Translations under genes and position numbers: made by a program
Notes under the pieces: generated by a model
Told to the model about the DNA's origin: nothing
What the model saw: only the letters and a program-made list of their open reading frames with translations
Databases searched by the model: none
Part shown: positions 6,949 through 15,392 of the stretch, one piece after another
Position numbering within the stretch: the first letter of the stretch is position 1
Layout: the number at the start of each line of letters is the position of its first letter
NCBI GenBank assembly: GCA_965602635.1
Contig: CBFCZU010000076.1
Span: 1-17,076 of the forward strand
Reading direction: 5' to 3'
DNA from: CBFCZU01 sp965602635
Lineage (GTDB): Bacteria; Planctomycetota; Phycisphaerae; SM23-33
Length of the DNA: 17,076 nucleotides

Positions 6949-9317
6949 ATGGCACTCACGGGGGTGTGCATGACAGGACACGCGCAGGCCGGACCCGTCC
7001 GGGTGACGCACGAGCGCGGCACCGTGTCAATCGCCAACCAATACTGCGCCATCGATCTCGATCTCGACACCGGGGGCGCGACCTGCGGGCGGGGCTGACG
7101 GTCTTCGCCGATGCCGGGTTCAGCACGGACCCTGGCCACCGCGGGTGGCAGGATCCCGCGTACACCCATGCCTGGTCCGAGGAGCCGGTCGAAGACACCT
7201 TTGGCCGGGGAACGACGCTCCATCTTACCCACACGCCTGCGAAGGGCTTCTACCTCGCCCGGGCCCTGCATGTCACCCTGTACGAGGACCAGCCGTTCGT
7301 CGTCCTCGGGTTCAGCGTGACCAACCCGCATCCGCACGCGGCGCGGGTGCGCTACGGGATCCTCCTCGACGGCGCCCACCTGTTCGAAGGCCGCCCAATC
7401 GATCGGCCGCAGTGCCTGCGCGGCGGCGCGGGGGCGGAACCGCAGGCGGTGGAAGAAACGCTGGACCTGAATGCGTACAACAGCGTGATGCTCACCGGCA
7501 AGGTGCGAGGCGCACGGCGGACCGTTGTGGCCGGCGGGCTCAAATACAGGGAATCCCTGATCCGCACGCTGCTCGCCTCGGAGGGTCCCACGCTCACCGT
7601 CCGTTGCGAGGACCCACAGGGCAAGCGGATTGAGCCGGGCGCCTCGTACGATTTCCAGGACACCGTGTACCTGGACTTTGTGAGCGTCGATCCCTTCGAG
7701 TCACTCGAGCGCTACGGCCTGGCCATGCGCGCGGCGAACGACGCCGCTCCGAACATGTACGACTTCCCGACCCTCTGTGGCTGGATGGTCTCCACCAGCC
7801 GCTACGGCGAGGGGCGCCCGCTCAACCATTCCGCCGGCCTGGTGGAGCAGGCACAGCTCGCCCGGGACTCGGGGATCACCAAGTACACCCCGGTGGCCAT
7901 CCGCCTGGAGCCCGACTACTACTGCTACGGGGATCACGGGAACACGCAGCAGGGCTGGTGGGACGACGAGCACTGGGCCCGCTACGGGTCCCTGGTGCCG
8001 CCCTACGACACCATGGCCTCCTTCTGCCGGGCGCTGGCCGAGCGGGGGGTGATCCCTCTCACGTATTTCCAGTGTTCCCTGCCCAGCAACGATTTCGCGG
8101 CGGCACACCCGGCGTGGATGCTGGACAACGACATCTCGCTCCTTCACATGGAGCACAGCCACCACATGCCGTGGGTGACGTACGACTACACCGATCCCGG
8201 CTTCCAGGCGCATGTGCTGGCCGTGTGGCAACGGCTCCGCGCGGACGGGATCAAGGGCATCAAGTTCGACTACCCCGAGTCGGCGTGGGCAAAGGACGGA
8301 GGTTTCGAAGACCCGGGCTACACCACGACGTCCGCGTACCGGAAGCTGTTCGAGCTGTGCCGGGAGGGGCTGGGGCCGGACGCTTTCATCCACGAGCGGA
8401 ATCTGGGGGAGTACGGCACGCCGCGGCTGGACGTGTGCGCGGGGGTGGTGGATCTACAGCGGGTCTGGGGGGACTCCAGCCATTTCGAGCCCGAGATGGC
8501 GTCGCGCATGGGGCTGCGCTGGTACAAGAACCGGGTGGTGTTCAACTATTACCCGGACGGAAAGTCCATGGTCGACCCCAAGACCGGGGAGCCGCTGTCC
8601 GTGCATGCGCGAAGGAGCCTCCTGACCCTGGTCGGGCTCCTTTCCGGCCGTCTTGAGCTCGGGACCTCGTTCGGCAGCCTGACCCCGGACATGGTCCACG
8701 ACATCACCCGCCTGTATCCTGTGCTCGGGGAGCCGAAGTCGTTCCGCCCGGCAGACATGCTGATGGGCAGGCCGCACCCCGAGGTCTACGTGTACCGGGT
8801 CAACCCCTCGTGGTCGCAGGTGATCCTCTGCAACGGCGAGCCGGAGCCTCGGGAGATCCGCGCGCCCATGTCGGGCCTCCAGTACGAGACCGGCTCCCTG
8901 GGGCTGGACCCGGCGCATTCGTACTACGTCTACGACTTCTGGAACGACGAACTGGTGGGCCGGCTGGCCGGCGACGCGATCCTGGCGCGCCCGCTCGAGG
9001 CCGGCCAGGCCCTGGTGTACTCCGTGCACAAGGTCTTGGACCGCCCGCAGTTCCTCTCGACGAACCGTCACGTCATGCAGGGGCTCCTGGAATTGTCCGC
9101 CGTGACCTGGGACGCGGACCGGAAGGTCTATGCAGGTACCGCCGAGGTGGTCGGCGGCGAGACCCTGCGCATCACGATCGCCCTGAACGGCCATGCGCAG
9201 CCCACGGTCACGGTGAATGAGGGCGTCGCGGACGTGGTGGCGACAGGCGAAGGCCTGGTCGAACTGCGGATCGACAGCGAGACGAACCGAGCCATCCGCT
9301 GGGAACTGAAGTTCTGA
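6949..9317 (+). CDS. GH36-like (clan GH-D) alpha-galactosidase family glycosidase, frameshifted near its 5' end
   Basis: The gene starts at ATG 6949 (in-frame ATG 6970 is an alternative), 6 bases after the previous stop. Frame 1 reads sensibly (GPVRVTHERGTVSIANQY, then CAIDLDLDTGG) up to a GGGGG run at 7072-7076, then stops at 7096-7098. The frame that starts at CGC 7077 continues (RDLRAGLTVFADAGF) without interruption to 9317. One missing G would restore a 789-aa protein. The reading frame open back to 6966 has a nonsense N-terminus. Order: N-terminal beta-sandwich to about residue 270, a barrel with IKGIKFDYPE (candidate nucleophile Asp, codon 8268-8270) and WGDSS (candidate acid/base Asp, codon 8472-8474), then a C-terminal beta-domain. 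It would cleave alpha-galactosyl or related linkages. The subfamily and both catalytic assignments are inferred. Either a real lesion or a homopolymer sequencing error. Confidence 0.75.
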
Positions 9318-9366
9318 GAGAACTCCAGGATGCCGTCCCGAGACCGACATTGGGGCAATAGCACAT

Positions 9367-9374
9367 AGAAGGAG
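9367..9374 (+). promoter_or_regulatory. Strong ribosome binding site AGAAGGAG of SASA copy B
   Basis: AGAAGGAG lies exactly 8 bases before ATC 9383. In copy C the equivalent GGAAGGAG (12533-12540) lies exactly 8 bases before its ATG. The site therefore points to ATC 9383 rather than to GTG 9407, which is 32 bases downstream. Confidence 0.75.
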
Positions 9375-9382
9375 TAACGAAG

Positions 9383-10591
9383 ATCAGAAGAAGAACGACG
9401 ATTCTCGTGGCTATCCTCACGGCGCTTCCGTGCAGCAGTGCAATGGCTGCCGACAAACCACTGAAGATCTACATCCTGGCCGGGCAGTCCAACATGCAGG
9501 GCGCGGCGCACCAGCGCACCTTTGCGGCCATGGGCGACGACCCGAAGACCGCCCCGCTTCTCAGCGAGATCCTCGACCAGAACGGCGAGCCGATCGTCTG
9601 CGACAACGCGTGGATAGCCTACCTGACGGGAGGCCGCGATGGCGATACCGTTCTGCACGGCAAGGTCAAGGTGGGGTACGGATTCGACGGCGAGCGCATT
9701 GGCCCCGAATACGGGTTTGGCCTCTACATCGACAAGGCGCTCGATGAACCAGTCTTGATCATCAAGACCGCTTGGGGCGGCAAGTCGCTGGCCGTCGATT
9801 TTCGCCCGCCGAGCGCTGGAGCCTACGTGCCCAGTGAACGTGAACGGGAGAGAGGCAACATTCCCCCGAAAGAGAAAGTCGGCCATTACTATCGCGAGAT
9901 GCTCCGATTCGTCCGGGAAACGCTCAAGGATGCCGAGAGTATCAGGAAGGTTGTTCCAGGCTACGAAGAAGGGCAGGGCTATGAGCTTGCCGGGTTCGTC
10001 TGGTTCCAGGGCTGGAACGATATGTGCAACCGACACCACATCGCGCAATACGCCGAGAACATGATCCGTTTCATCAGCGATGTCCGCAAGGAACTCGATG
10101 CGCCGACCCTGCCTTTCATCGTGGGCATTCTGGGAGTCTACGGCACGGACCCCGACAGTCGGAAGTTCGACAAGGGCCTGCCGGTGACCGCGTTCCGCAA
10201 GGTTCAGTTCGCCGCCGTGGAGCAGTACGATCGGAAGGTGGCGGCACGATATCGGGGCCATGTGATCGCGGTGGACAGCGGCCCGTACTACGAACTCGCG
10301 CTCAGCGACATCTACTGGAAGCGCCGCCTGACCAGCTACTGGAAGCGGAGCGTGAAGCAAGGGAAGATGACGCAGGAGAAGATGAAGGAGGAATGCGCCC
10401 GGTACGGCTTCGGCGATGGCGAACTGACCGCGGAGGAGCAGAGCACCTGGGATCGGTGTGCATCCAACGCCGAATACCATTACCTGGGCAGCGGCAAGAC
10501 GTTTGTTCGCTTCGGGAAGGCACTTGCCGAGGCCATGCTGAAGATGGACAAGAAGCGACCGCGCAACCCCACAAGTAGGACTGAATACTGA
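9383..10591 (+). CDS. SASA-type sialate O-acetylesterase-like carbohydrate esterase (copy B), ATC in start position
   Basis: A compact SGNH/SASA esterase of 402 residues if read from ATC 9383, or 394 from GTG 9407. ATC 9383 aligns without gaps to the ATG of copy C, and to the second ATG of copy A, at ideal spacing from a strong ribosome binding site. Only this start yields the positive n-region (RRRTT) of the signal peptide, which ends at an AMA cleavage motif. GTG 9407 would begin inside the hydrophobic core. Block I GQSNMQG has Ser36, block III GWNDM has Asn212, and block V AEYHYLG has His366 (numbering from 9383), so the catalytic machinery looks intact. It lacks the beta-sandwich of copy A and has a shorter middle than copy C. 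It follows the GH36-like gene by 65 bases and precedes the metallopeptidase gene by 77. Predicted deacetylation of a glycan outside the cytoplasm; expression depends on use of the odd start. Confidence 0.82.
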   Translation: MRRRTTILVAILTALPCSSAMAADKPLKIYILAGQSNMQGAAHQRTFAAMGDDPKTAPLLSEILDQNGEPIVCDNAWIAYLTGGRDGDTVLHGKVKVGYGFDGERIGPEYGFGLYIDKALDEPVLIIKTAWGGKSLAVDFRPPSAGAYVPSERERERGNIPPKEKVGHYYREMLRFVRETLKDAESIRKVVPGYEEGQGYELAGFVWFQGWNDMCNRHHIAQYAENMIRFISDVRKELDAPTLPFIVGILGVYGTDPDSRKFDKGLPVTAFRKVQFAAVEQYDRKVAARYRGHVIAVDSGPYYELALSDIYWKRRLTSYWKRSVKQGKMTQEKMKEECARYGFGDGELTAEEQSTWDRCASNAEYHYLGSGKTFVRFGKALAEAMLKMDKKRPRNPTSRTEY

Positions 10592-10668
10592 CGACAAGCA
10601 ACAGACTCACAACCGCGTGGGCTCGGGCCGCCCTGGCGATCACAGGATGCGCCATACGGAGAGCAGCA

Positions 10669-12459
10669 ATGAACAGAAACATGGCAAGCTGGAAACCTGG
10701 CGAACCGGTCACGCAGGAAACGAACGCGAGTCGAGCAACGTGGACCGGCAGAGTCTTGTCCGCGGTAGTGTTCGGCCTCTTCGCCGTTGTGGCTCCCTGC
10801 GCCGTTGCTGCCGAGAAGGCGGACGAAGACTACCAGCGGCTGCGCGAGGCCTCGCAGGCAAAGCAGCACGTGAAAGCCCTTGAGCTCGGCGAAGCCTTCC
10901 TCGTTGAGCATCCCGATCACCCAAAGATAGCATCGGCCCTGCACCTGGCCGCAAAGGGCGGTTTGGCGAGCGCGGACCTCAGACGTGCGGCTCCCTTGTT
11001 TCGGAGGATCGTGAAGGAGCATCCAGAGTTCAAAGCGATCGACGACGCCCGATTCAGGCTGGCAGAATGCCTTTCTGGAATGCGTGCGCTCGAAGAGTGT
11101 ATCAAACAGTGCCGGGAGAACCTCGAGGCCGCACCGGAAAGCCCCGTCGCCAACTACTACCGTTTCCTCATCCCTCAGAGCCAATTCCGCCTGTGGCGCT
11201 TCAAGGAAGCCGAAGGGGGGCTGAAAGACTTTCTCGCGCACTATCCGCGCTCCCCCTACGCCGCTCACGCCAGCCGGTACTTGGGAAAGATCAACCCGTC
11301 TTGGGAAGTAGATGAGAACGGTATCGGCAAATACTCCGGAAAGTACGATGAGGACTACCGGTTCAAGGCGGGGAAGGCAGCACTTCCCGGTCACATCAAG
11401 GAGGGACGCGAGAAGATCCGGGAACGGCTCGGAGTAGATATCGATTTCAAGAGAAACTTGAACTTCATCTTCCGCGATGCGGGTCCGAACAAGCGACGTG
11501 GGTTCATGGCCGAGACCTTCACAATCTGCCGGAACTACAAGCCGGTGACCGTGGTGCAGTTCTACGCCGAGCACGTCGTGATTGATCCGGCAGGCTATCG
11601 CAGGACCGTAGTTCACGAGATGAAGCACGCCGGATTCAGGATCCTCATGGGGCAGTCCTATCACGATCTGCCCGTTTGGATCCGCGAGGGTCTTGCACAG
11701 TGGGCGGCAGACGAATTGAAGCACCGCATGGTCTCAAAGCTGACCAACGAGACCTTTGCCGGCAAGGATCCCTTCACCCAGATCAACGGCGTCGCCAATC
11801 CCGCCCACGGCGTGGGTGACTACCTGGAGGACGTGTTGGCTTTCGAATGGTTGGAGAAACAGAAGAAGGGAAGCGTCATAGCCTTCAGCAGGGGCCTGGT
11901 CAAGGGCGAGGCCTGGCAGAAACTCCTGCCTGCCACCTCGGGACTCGACACAGACGAAACTCTCCGCCGGATGGACCGTTACTGCCGTGACCGGGTCGCC
12001 GGCGAACTCGGGACGGCCGGGCGTGACGCCCTCAAACTCAGGGACACCTACTACGCCAGGGCATCCAGGGGCTCTGCCAGGGTCAGATCGTGGCTCCGGG
12101 AAGAAGGCAATCGTGAGTTTGGCAAGTGGCTCGACGAGCATCCGGGCCATGTCCTCGAGCCCGTCGTCCGCTTCTACCGTGGGCGCGGATTGATCCTGAC
12201 GGGCAGTCTCGCGCAGGGCCGCAAGTGGCTCAGGAGCATCATCGAGGCGAACGACGGAAGCAGCCTGCGTGACGATGCCCTCTTCTGGGAGGGCTACGCC
12301 TTCCAGCAGGAAGGACGCATGGCCGACGCTGCGCGAAGCTTGCGCGTCCTTCTCCGTGATTACTCGTGGTCAAATAGCGCGCCCAAGGTCAGGGGCAAGT
12401 TCAAGCCCGCAGGGCCGGAACTCAAGCCATCTTCTCACCCGACAGGAACCGACCTGTGA
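10669..12459 (+). CDS. Exported TPR protein with gluzincin-type (peptidase MA-like) metallopeptidase domain
   Basis: A 596-aa protein from ATG 10669, with GGAGAG at 10658-10663 upstream. A hydrophobic stretch (VLSAVVFGLFAVVAP, about residues 29-43) ending at AVA near 47 suggests a signal peptide with a long n-region; ATG 10681 would shorten it. Residues about 50-210 form TPR-like helical pairs (KALELGEAFLVEHPDH, APLFRRIVKEHPEF, GLKDFLAHYPRSPYA). The catalytic core has HEMKH (His316, Glu317, His320) and EGLAQW (Glu340), the HExxH plus downstream Glu pattern of gluzincins. The C-terminus (about 500-580) has further TPR-like repeats (GRGLILTGSLAQGRKWL, EGYAFQQEGRMADAARSL). It may cleave periplasmic or surface proteins, or hold a complex together; the substrate is unknown. 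It is not an obvious glycan enzyme, so its place here is a contextual oddity. Confidence 0.8.
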   Translation: MNRNMASWKPGEPVTQETNASRATWTGRVLSAVVFGLFAVVAPCAVAAEKADEDYQRLREASQAKQHVKALELGEAFLVEHPDHPKIASALHLAAKGGLASADLRRAAPLFRRIVKEHPEFKAIDDARFRLAECLSGMRALEECIKQCRENLEAAPESPVANYYRFLIPQSQFRLWRFKEAEGGLKDFLAHYPRSPYAAHASRYLGKINPSWEVDENGIGKYSGKYDEDYRFKAGKAALPGHIKEGREKIRERLGVDIDFKRNLNFIFRDAGPNKRRGFMAETFTICRNYKPVTVVQFYAEHVVIDPAGYRRTVVHEMKHAGFRILMGQSYHDLPVWIREGLAQWAADELKHRMVSKLTNETFAGKDPFTQINGVANPAHGVGDYLEDVLAFEWLEKQKKGSVIAFSRGLVKGEAWQKLLPATSGLDTDETLRRMDRYCRDRVAGELGTAGRDALKLRDTYYARASRGSARVRSWLREEGNREFGKWLDEHPGHVLEPVVRFYRGRGLILTGSLAQGRKWLRSIIEANDGSSLRDDALFWEGYAFQQEGRMADAARSLRVLLRDYSWSNSAPKVRGKFKPAGPELKPSSHPTGTDL

Positions 12460-12470
12460 CCTTCAACCTC

Positions 12471-12500
12471 TTGCGAGGAACAAGCATGATCAGATAGAAT
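12471..12500 (+). promoter_or_regulatory. Candidate sigma70-type promoter upstream of SASA copy C
   Basis: TTGCGA (12471-12476) and TAGAAT (12495-12500) are 18 bases apart, matching the -35 consensus at 4 of 6 positions and the -10 at 5 of 6. Transcription would start near 12507, about 40 bases before ATG 12549. It lies just after the stop of the metallopeptidase gene. A match of this quality can occur by chance. Confidence 0.3.
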
Positions 12501-12532
12501 CCGGCAGCATTGAAGTATGTCTTCCAGAGCGC

Positions 12533-12540
12533 GGAAGGAG
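12533..12540 (+). promoter_or_regulatory. Ribosome binding site GGAAGGAG of SASA copy C
   Basis: GGAAGGAG lies 8 bases before ATG 12549, which supports this start over the in-frame upstream start at 12510 (that start would add 13 residues ahead of the signal peptide). Confidence 0.75.
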
Positions 12541-12548
12541 TCAAGAAC

Positions 12549-13796
12549 ATGAGCAGAAGAACGACGAGTCTATTGGCAATCCTCACGGCCCTTTGTTGCA
12601 GCAGTGCAATGGCTGCTGGGAAGCCGCTGAAGGTCTATATCCTGGTGGGGCAGTCGAATATGCAGGGCCAGGCCAAGATCGAGACGTTCGACTACATCGG
12701 CGACGACCCGGCCACCGCGCCTTTGCTGAAGGAAATGCGCGGCCCCGACGGCAAGCCGCGGGTCTGCGAGAGGGTGTGGATCTCGTATCTGACCGGTTCA
12801 CGCGACAAGCTGGGCGAGGGGGTCGGCAAGCTGACGGCCGGGTACGGGGCTCGAAGCAACCCGGCCGAGGACGGCGGCAAGATCGGCCCGGAGTTCACCT
12901 TCGGCATCACCATGTCCAAGGCGACAGACGGACCGATCCTGATTGTCAAGACCGCGTGGGGCGGCAAGTCGCTGCATACGGACTTCCGCCCGCCCAGCGC
13001 CGGGCCGTACGAGTTCAGCGAGGCGCAGTTGGAGAACCTCGAGAAACGGGGCAAAGACATCAAGCAGGCCAAGGCCGACAAGGCCGCCAAGACCGGGCAT
13101 TACTATCGGCTGATGATCGAACACGTCAAGCACGTGCTGGCCGACATCAAGCGGGTCGTGCCGGACTACGACGCCAAGCAGGGCTACGAGATTGCCGGGT
13201 TCGCCTGGTTCCAGGGCTGGAACGACATGGTGGACGGCGGCACGTATCCCAACCGCGGCAAGCCGGGCGTCGGGTACACAAAGTACGGCGAGTGGATGGC
13301 CGATTTCATCCGCGATGTTCGCAAAGACCTGAACGCTCCAGGGATGCCCTTTGTCATCGGCGTGATGGGCGTGGGCGGTCCGATCGGGAAGGACTACAAT
13401 CCGCGGTACAAGGTGACGCACGGCAACTTCCGGGCCGCCATGGCCGCCGCGACACGACTGCCCGAGTTCAAGGGCAATGTCGCCGCCGTGCGGACCGGCC
13501 TGTATTGGGACAAGCCCTTGGAGGCCATCGCAGACAAGTTGGGCCAGGTCAAGAAGATGAGCCACTACCTGCGAAGCAGGAGCAAAGGCCAGCCCAACGA
13601 AGACGGCAAGATGACGCCCCAGCAGCAGCGGGAGTACCTCAAGGAGTACCGCGCCAAGGTCATCTCGCCCAAGGAGGAAGCGATGCTGAAGCGGGGCGCC
13701 TCCAACGCCGGCTACCACTATCTCGGCTGTGCCAAGACCATGGCCCTGATCGGCAAAGCATTCGCCGAGGCCATCCTGGAGATGGAGAAGAGGTGA
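12549..13796 (+). CDS. SASA-type sialate O-acetylesterase-like carbohydrate esterase (copy C)
   Basis: A 415-aa SGNH/SASA esterase that looks intact. The signal peptide begins MSRRTTSLLAIL and ends at an AMA cleavage motif near residue 22. Block I GQSNMQG has Ser36, the GGKSL segment follows, block III GWNDM has Asn225, and block V AGYHYLG has His390. It is closest to copy A in the first 220 residues (QAK then TFDYIG then DPATAP, and FRPPSAGPYE), but has a short linker (YLRSRSKGQPNEDGK) where A carries its beta-sandwich. A 20-base stretch in the signal-peptide region (TGCAGCAGTGCAATGGCTGC) is identical in A, B and C, including silent positions, which suggests recent duplication or gene conversion. 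It lies 89 bases after the metallopeptidase gene and 60 before the sulfatase. Acetyl removal may prepare the polymer for the sulfatase; this order of action is an inference. Confidence 0.9.
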   Translation: MSRRTTSLLAILTALCCSSAMAAGKPLKVYILVGQSNMQGQAKIETFDYIGDDPATAPLLKEMRGPDGKPRVCERVWISYLTGSRDKLGEGVGKLTAGYGARSNPAEDGGKIGPEFTFGITMSKATDGPILIVKTAWGGKSLHTDFRPPSAGPYEFSEAQLENLEKRGKDIKQAKADKAAKTGHYYRLMIEHVKHVLADIKRVVPDYDAKQGYEIAGFAWFQGWNDMVDGGTYPNRGKPGVGYTKYGEWMADFIRDVRKDLNAPGMPFVIGVMGVGGPIGKDYNPRYKVTHGNFRAAMAAATRLPEFKGNVAAVRTGLYWDKPLEAIADKLGQVKKMSHYLRSRSKGQPNEDGKMTPQQQREYLKEYRAKVISPKEEAMLKRGASNAGYHYLGCAKTMALIGKAFAEAILEMEKR

Positions 13797-13856
13797 CCGG
13801 TGGAGGCGACGTCGTCGGTCGGACATGGACCACACCCCAACAGAAGAAGGCACATC

Positions 13857-15392
13857 ATGAACACGGCCCGGGCCGACGGACGAAGGTTGGCGGGAAGACG
13901 ACCGAACATTGTGCTGGTGGTCATGGACGACATGGGGTTCTCAGACCTCGGCTGTTACGGCGGTGAGATCGAGACCCCCAATGTGGACCGCCTCGCGAAC
14001 AAGGGCCTGCGCTTCACCCAGTTCTACAACGCCGGCAGATGCTGGCCCAGCCGCTCCTCCATCCTGACCGGCTACTACCCGCCCCAAGTCTGCATGGATC
14101 CGCCCGTCAGAGGATGGCGACCGCCCTGGCAGCGCCTCATCCCCCACTCTCTTCGCGGGACGGGTTACCGCAGCTACCACTCGGGCAAGTGGCACCTCTT
14201 CAACACCCGTGACCCCGAGGAGGAAGGCGGGTTCGACAAGAGCTGGGGCTACGACATCGAGCAGTTCAACCACTTCTTCGGCGACGGTGACGAGAAGACG
14301 TTCTCGGCCACGGCCATCACTGACCACGCGCTCGAATGCCTTCAGGAGCACCAAGCCGCCCACAGGGGGACGCCGTTCTTCCATTACGTCTGCTACACCA
14401 CCCCGCACTTCCCGGTTCAGGCCGAACAGGAGGAGATCGACAAGTACATCGGCAGGTACGACGAGGGCTGGGACGTCCTGCGCGAGCGCCGGTGGCGACG
14501 CCTGCGAGAGATGGGAATCGTGGGCTGCGAGCTCTCGGCGCGCGAGCCGAGCGTGCCGGCGCCCCATTACCTGGCGCACAAGGACGAATGGGGCGCGCAG
14601 TTCGGCCCGGGCGAGATCGAGTATGCGGTCCCCTGGGACTCGCTCACGGACGAACAGAAGCGATTCCAGTCGACGAAGATGGCGATTCACGCGGCAATGA
14701 TCGACCGCACGGACCGCGAGCTCGGGCGCCTGCTCGACCAGTTGGCGGCGATGGGGATCTTCGAGGACACGCTCGTCATGTTCCTCTCCGACAACGGGGC
14801 CAGCGCGGAGATCATGATCCGCGGCAGGGGGCACGACCCGACCGCGCCTCCTGGATCGGAGACCACACACCTCTGCCTGGGGCCGGGGTGGTCCACTTGC
14901 TGCAACGCGCCATTCAGACGCCACAAGATCTGGGTCCACGAGGGCGGCGCGGCCACGCCGCTGGTGGCGTCATGGCCCAATGGCATCACGGCGCGCGGAG
15001 AGCTTCGCCACGACATGGGCCATTGCATCGACTTCCTGCCCACCCTCATGGACCTCGCGGGTGTGAAGCCGGAGGACATCCCCCTGCCCGAAGGCGCGCC
15101 GCCCCTCCCCGGCAGGAGCCTCGTTCCAACATTCGAGCAGGATGGCAGTGTGGAACGATCTCATATATACTTCCACCATGAGGGGAACCGCGCCCTGCGC
15201 GTGGGCGACTGGAAGCTGGTCAACGAATCCAACGTGAACCGGGGAACCCCCGACGACCCGTGGGCGCTCTACGACCTCGCCACCGACCGATGTGAGATGG
15301 TCGACCTCTCGACCCGCGAGCCAGAGAAGTGCCGCGAGATGCAGGAGCTGTGGCAGCAGTGCGAGGACGAGTACCGCACCACACCCGAATGA
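13857..15392 (+). CDS. Type I (S1 family) sulfatase, formylglycine-dependent
   Basis: A 511-aa sulfatase from ATG 13857, with AGAAGAAGG at 13842-13850 as ribosome binding site; the frame is open to GTG 13800 but gains nothing recognisable. CWPSR (Cys62 to Arg66) is the CxPSR formylglycine motif, so Cys62 must be oxidised by FGE or an anSME. Metal ligands are visible as Asp24-Asp25 in MDDMGF and Asp312-Asn313 in LSDNG; SGKWHL gives Lys111 and His113. The C-terminal region has ALRVGDWKLV, typical of the S1 fold. It hydrolyses a sulfate ester, probably on a sugar. Unlike most catabolic sulfatases it shows no signal peptide: the N-terminus (ARADGRRLAGRRPNIVLVV) is basic and then enters the first core strand directly. 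It may act in the cytoplasm on imported oligosaccharides, or have lost an N-terminus. Confidence 0.92.
   Translation: MNTARADGRRLAGRRPNIVLVVMDDMGFSDLGCYGGEIETPNVDRLANKGLRFTQFYNAGRCWPSRSSILTGYYPPQVCMDPPVRGWRPPWQRLIPHSLRGTGYRSYHSGKWHLFNTRDPEEEGGFDKSWGYDIEQFNHFFGDGDEKTFSATAITDHALECLQEHQAAHRGTPFFHYVCYTTPHFPVQAEQEEIDKYIGRYDEGWDVLRERRWRRLREMGIVGCELSAREPSVPAPHYLAHKDEWGAQFGPGEIEYAVPWDSLTDEQKRFQSTKMAIHAAMIDRTDRELGRLLDQLAAMGIFEDTLVMFLSDNGASAEIMIRGRGHDPTAPPGSETTHLCLGPGWSTCCNAPFRRHKIWVHEGGAATPLVASWPNGITARGELRHDMGHCIDFLPTLMDLAGVKPEDIPLPEGAPPLPGRSLVPTFEQDGSVERSHIYFHHEGNRALRVGDWKLVNESNVNRGTPDDPWALYDLATDRCEMVDLSTREPEKCREMQELWQQCEDEYRTTPE

Noticed and set aside
7070..7098. Programmed -1 ribosomal frameshift in the GH36-like gene
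   Set aside because: The site has only five G and does not form an X XXY YYZ slippery heptamer, no clear downstream stem was found by eye, and this enzyme family is not known for it. A deletion or sequencing error is simpler.
9310..9324. Hairpin AGTTCT-GAG-AGAACT over the stop codon of the GH36-like gene as a terminator
   Set aside because: The stem is only 6 bp, AT-balanced, and not followed by a T-run.
9128..10597. A 489-codon open frame on the minus strand opposite SASA copy B
   Set aside because: It mirrors a confident + strand gene, its residues show no domain, and GC-rich codon use keeps the antisense frame open. The same holds for minus frames at 952-1818, 1915-2898, 2908-3957, 10480-11724 and 15269-16357.
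12549..12614. Twin-arginine signal or lipoprotein signal in the SASA copies (SRRT; CCSS)
   Set aside because: The n-region lacks the S/T-RR-x-F-L-K consensus, and the residues before the Cys do not fit a lipobox; an AMA signal peptidase I site fits better.
12269..13966. A 565-codon + strand open frame overlapping the metallopeptidase end, SASA C and the sulfatase start
   Set aside because: It runs in a shadow frame of SASA C and yields low-complexity Arg/Gly/Gln-rich sequence, while the SASA frame has clear catalytic blocks and a good ribosome binding site.
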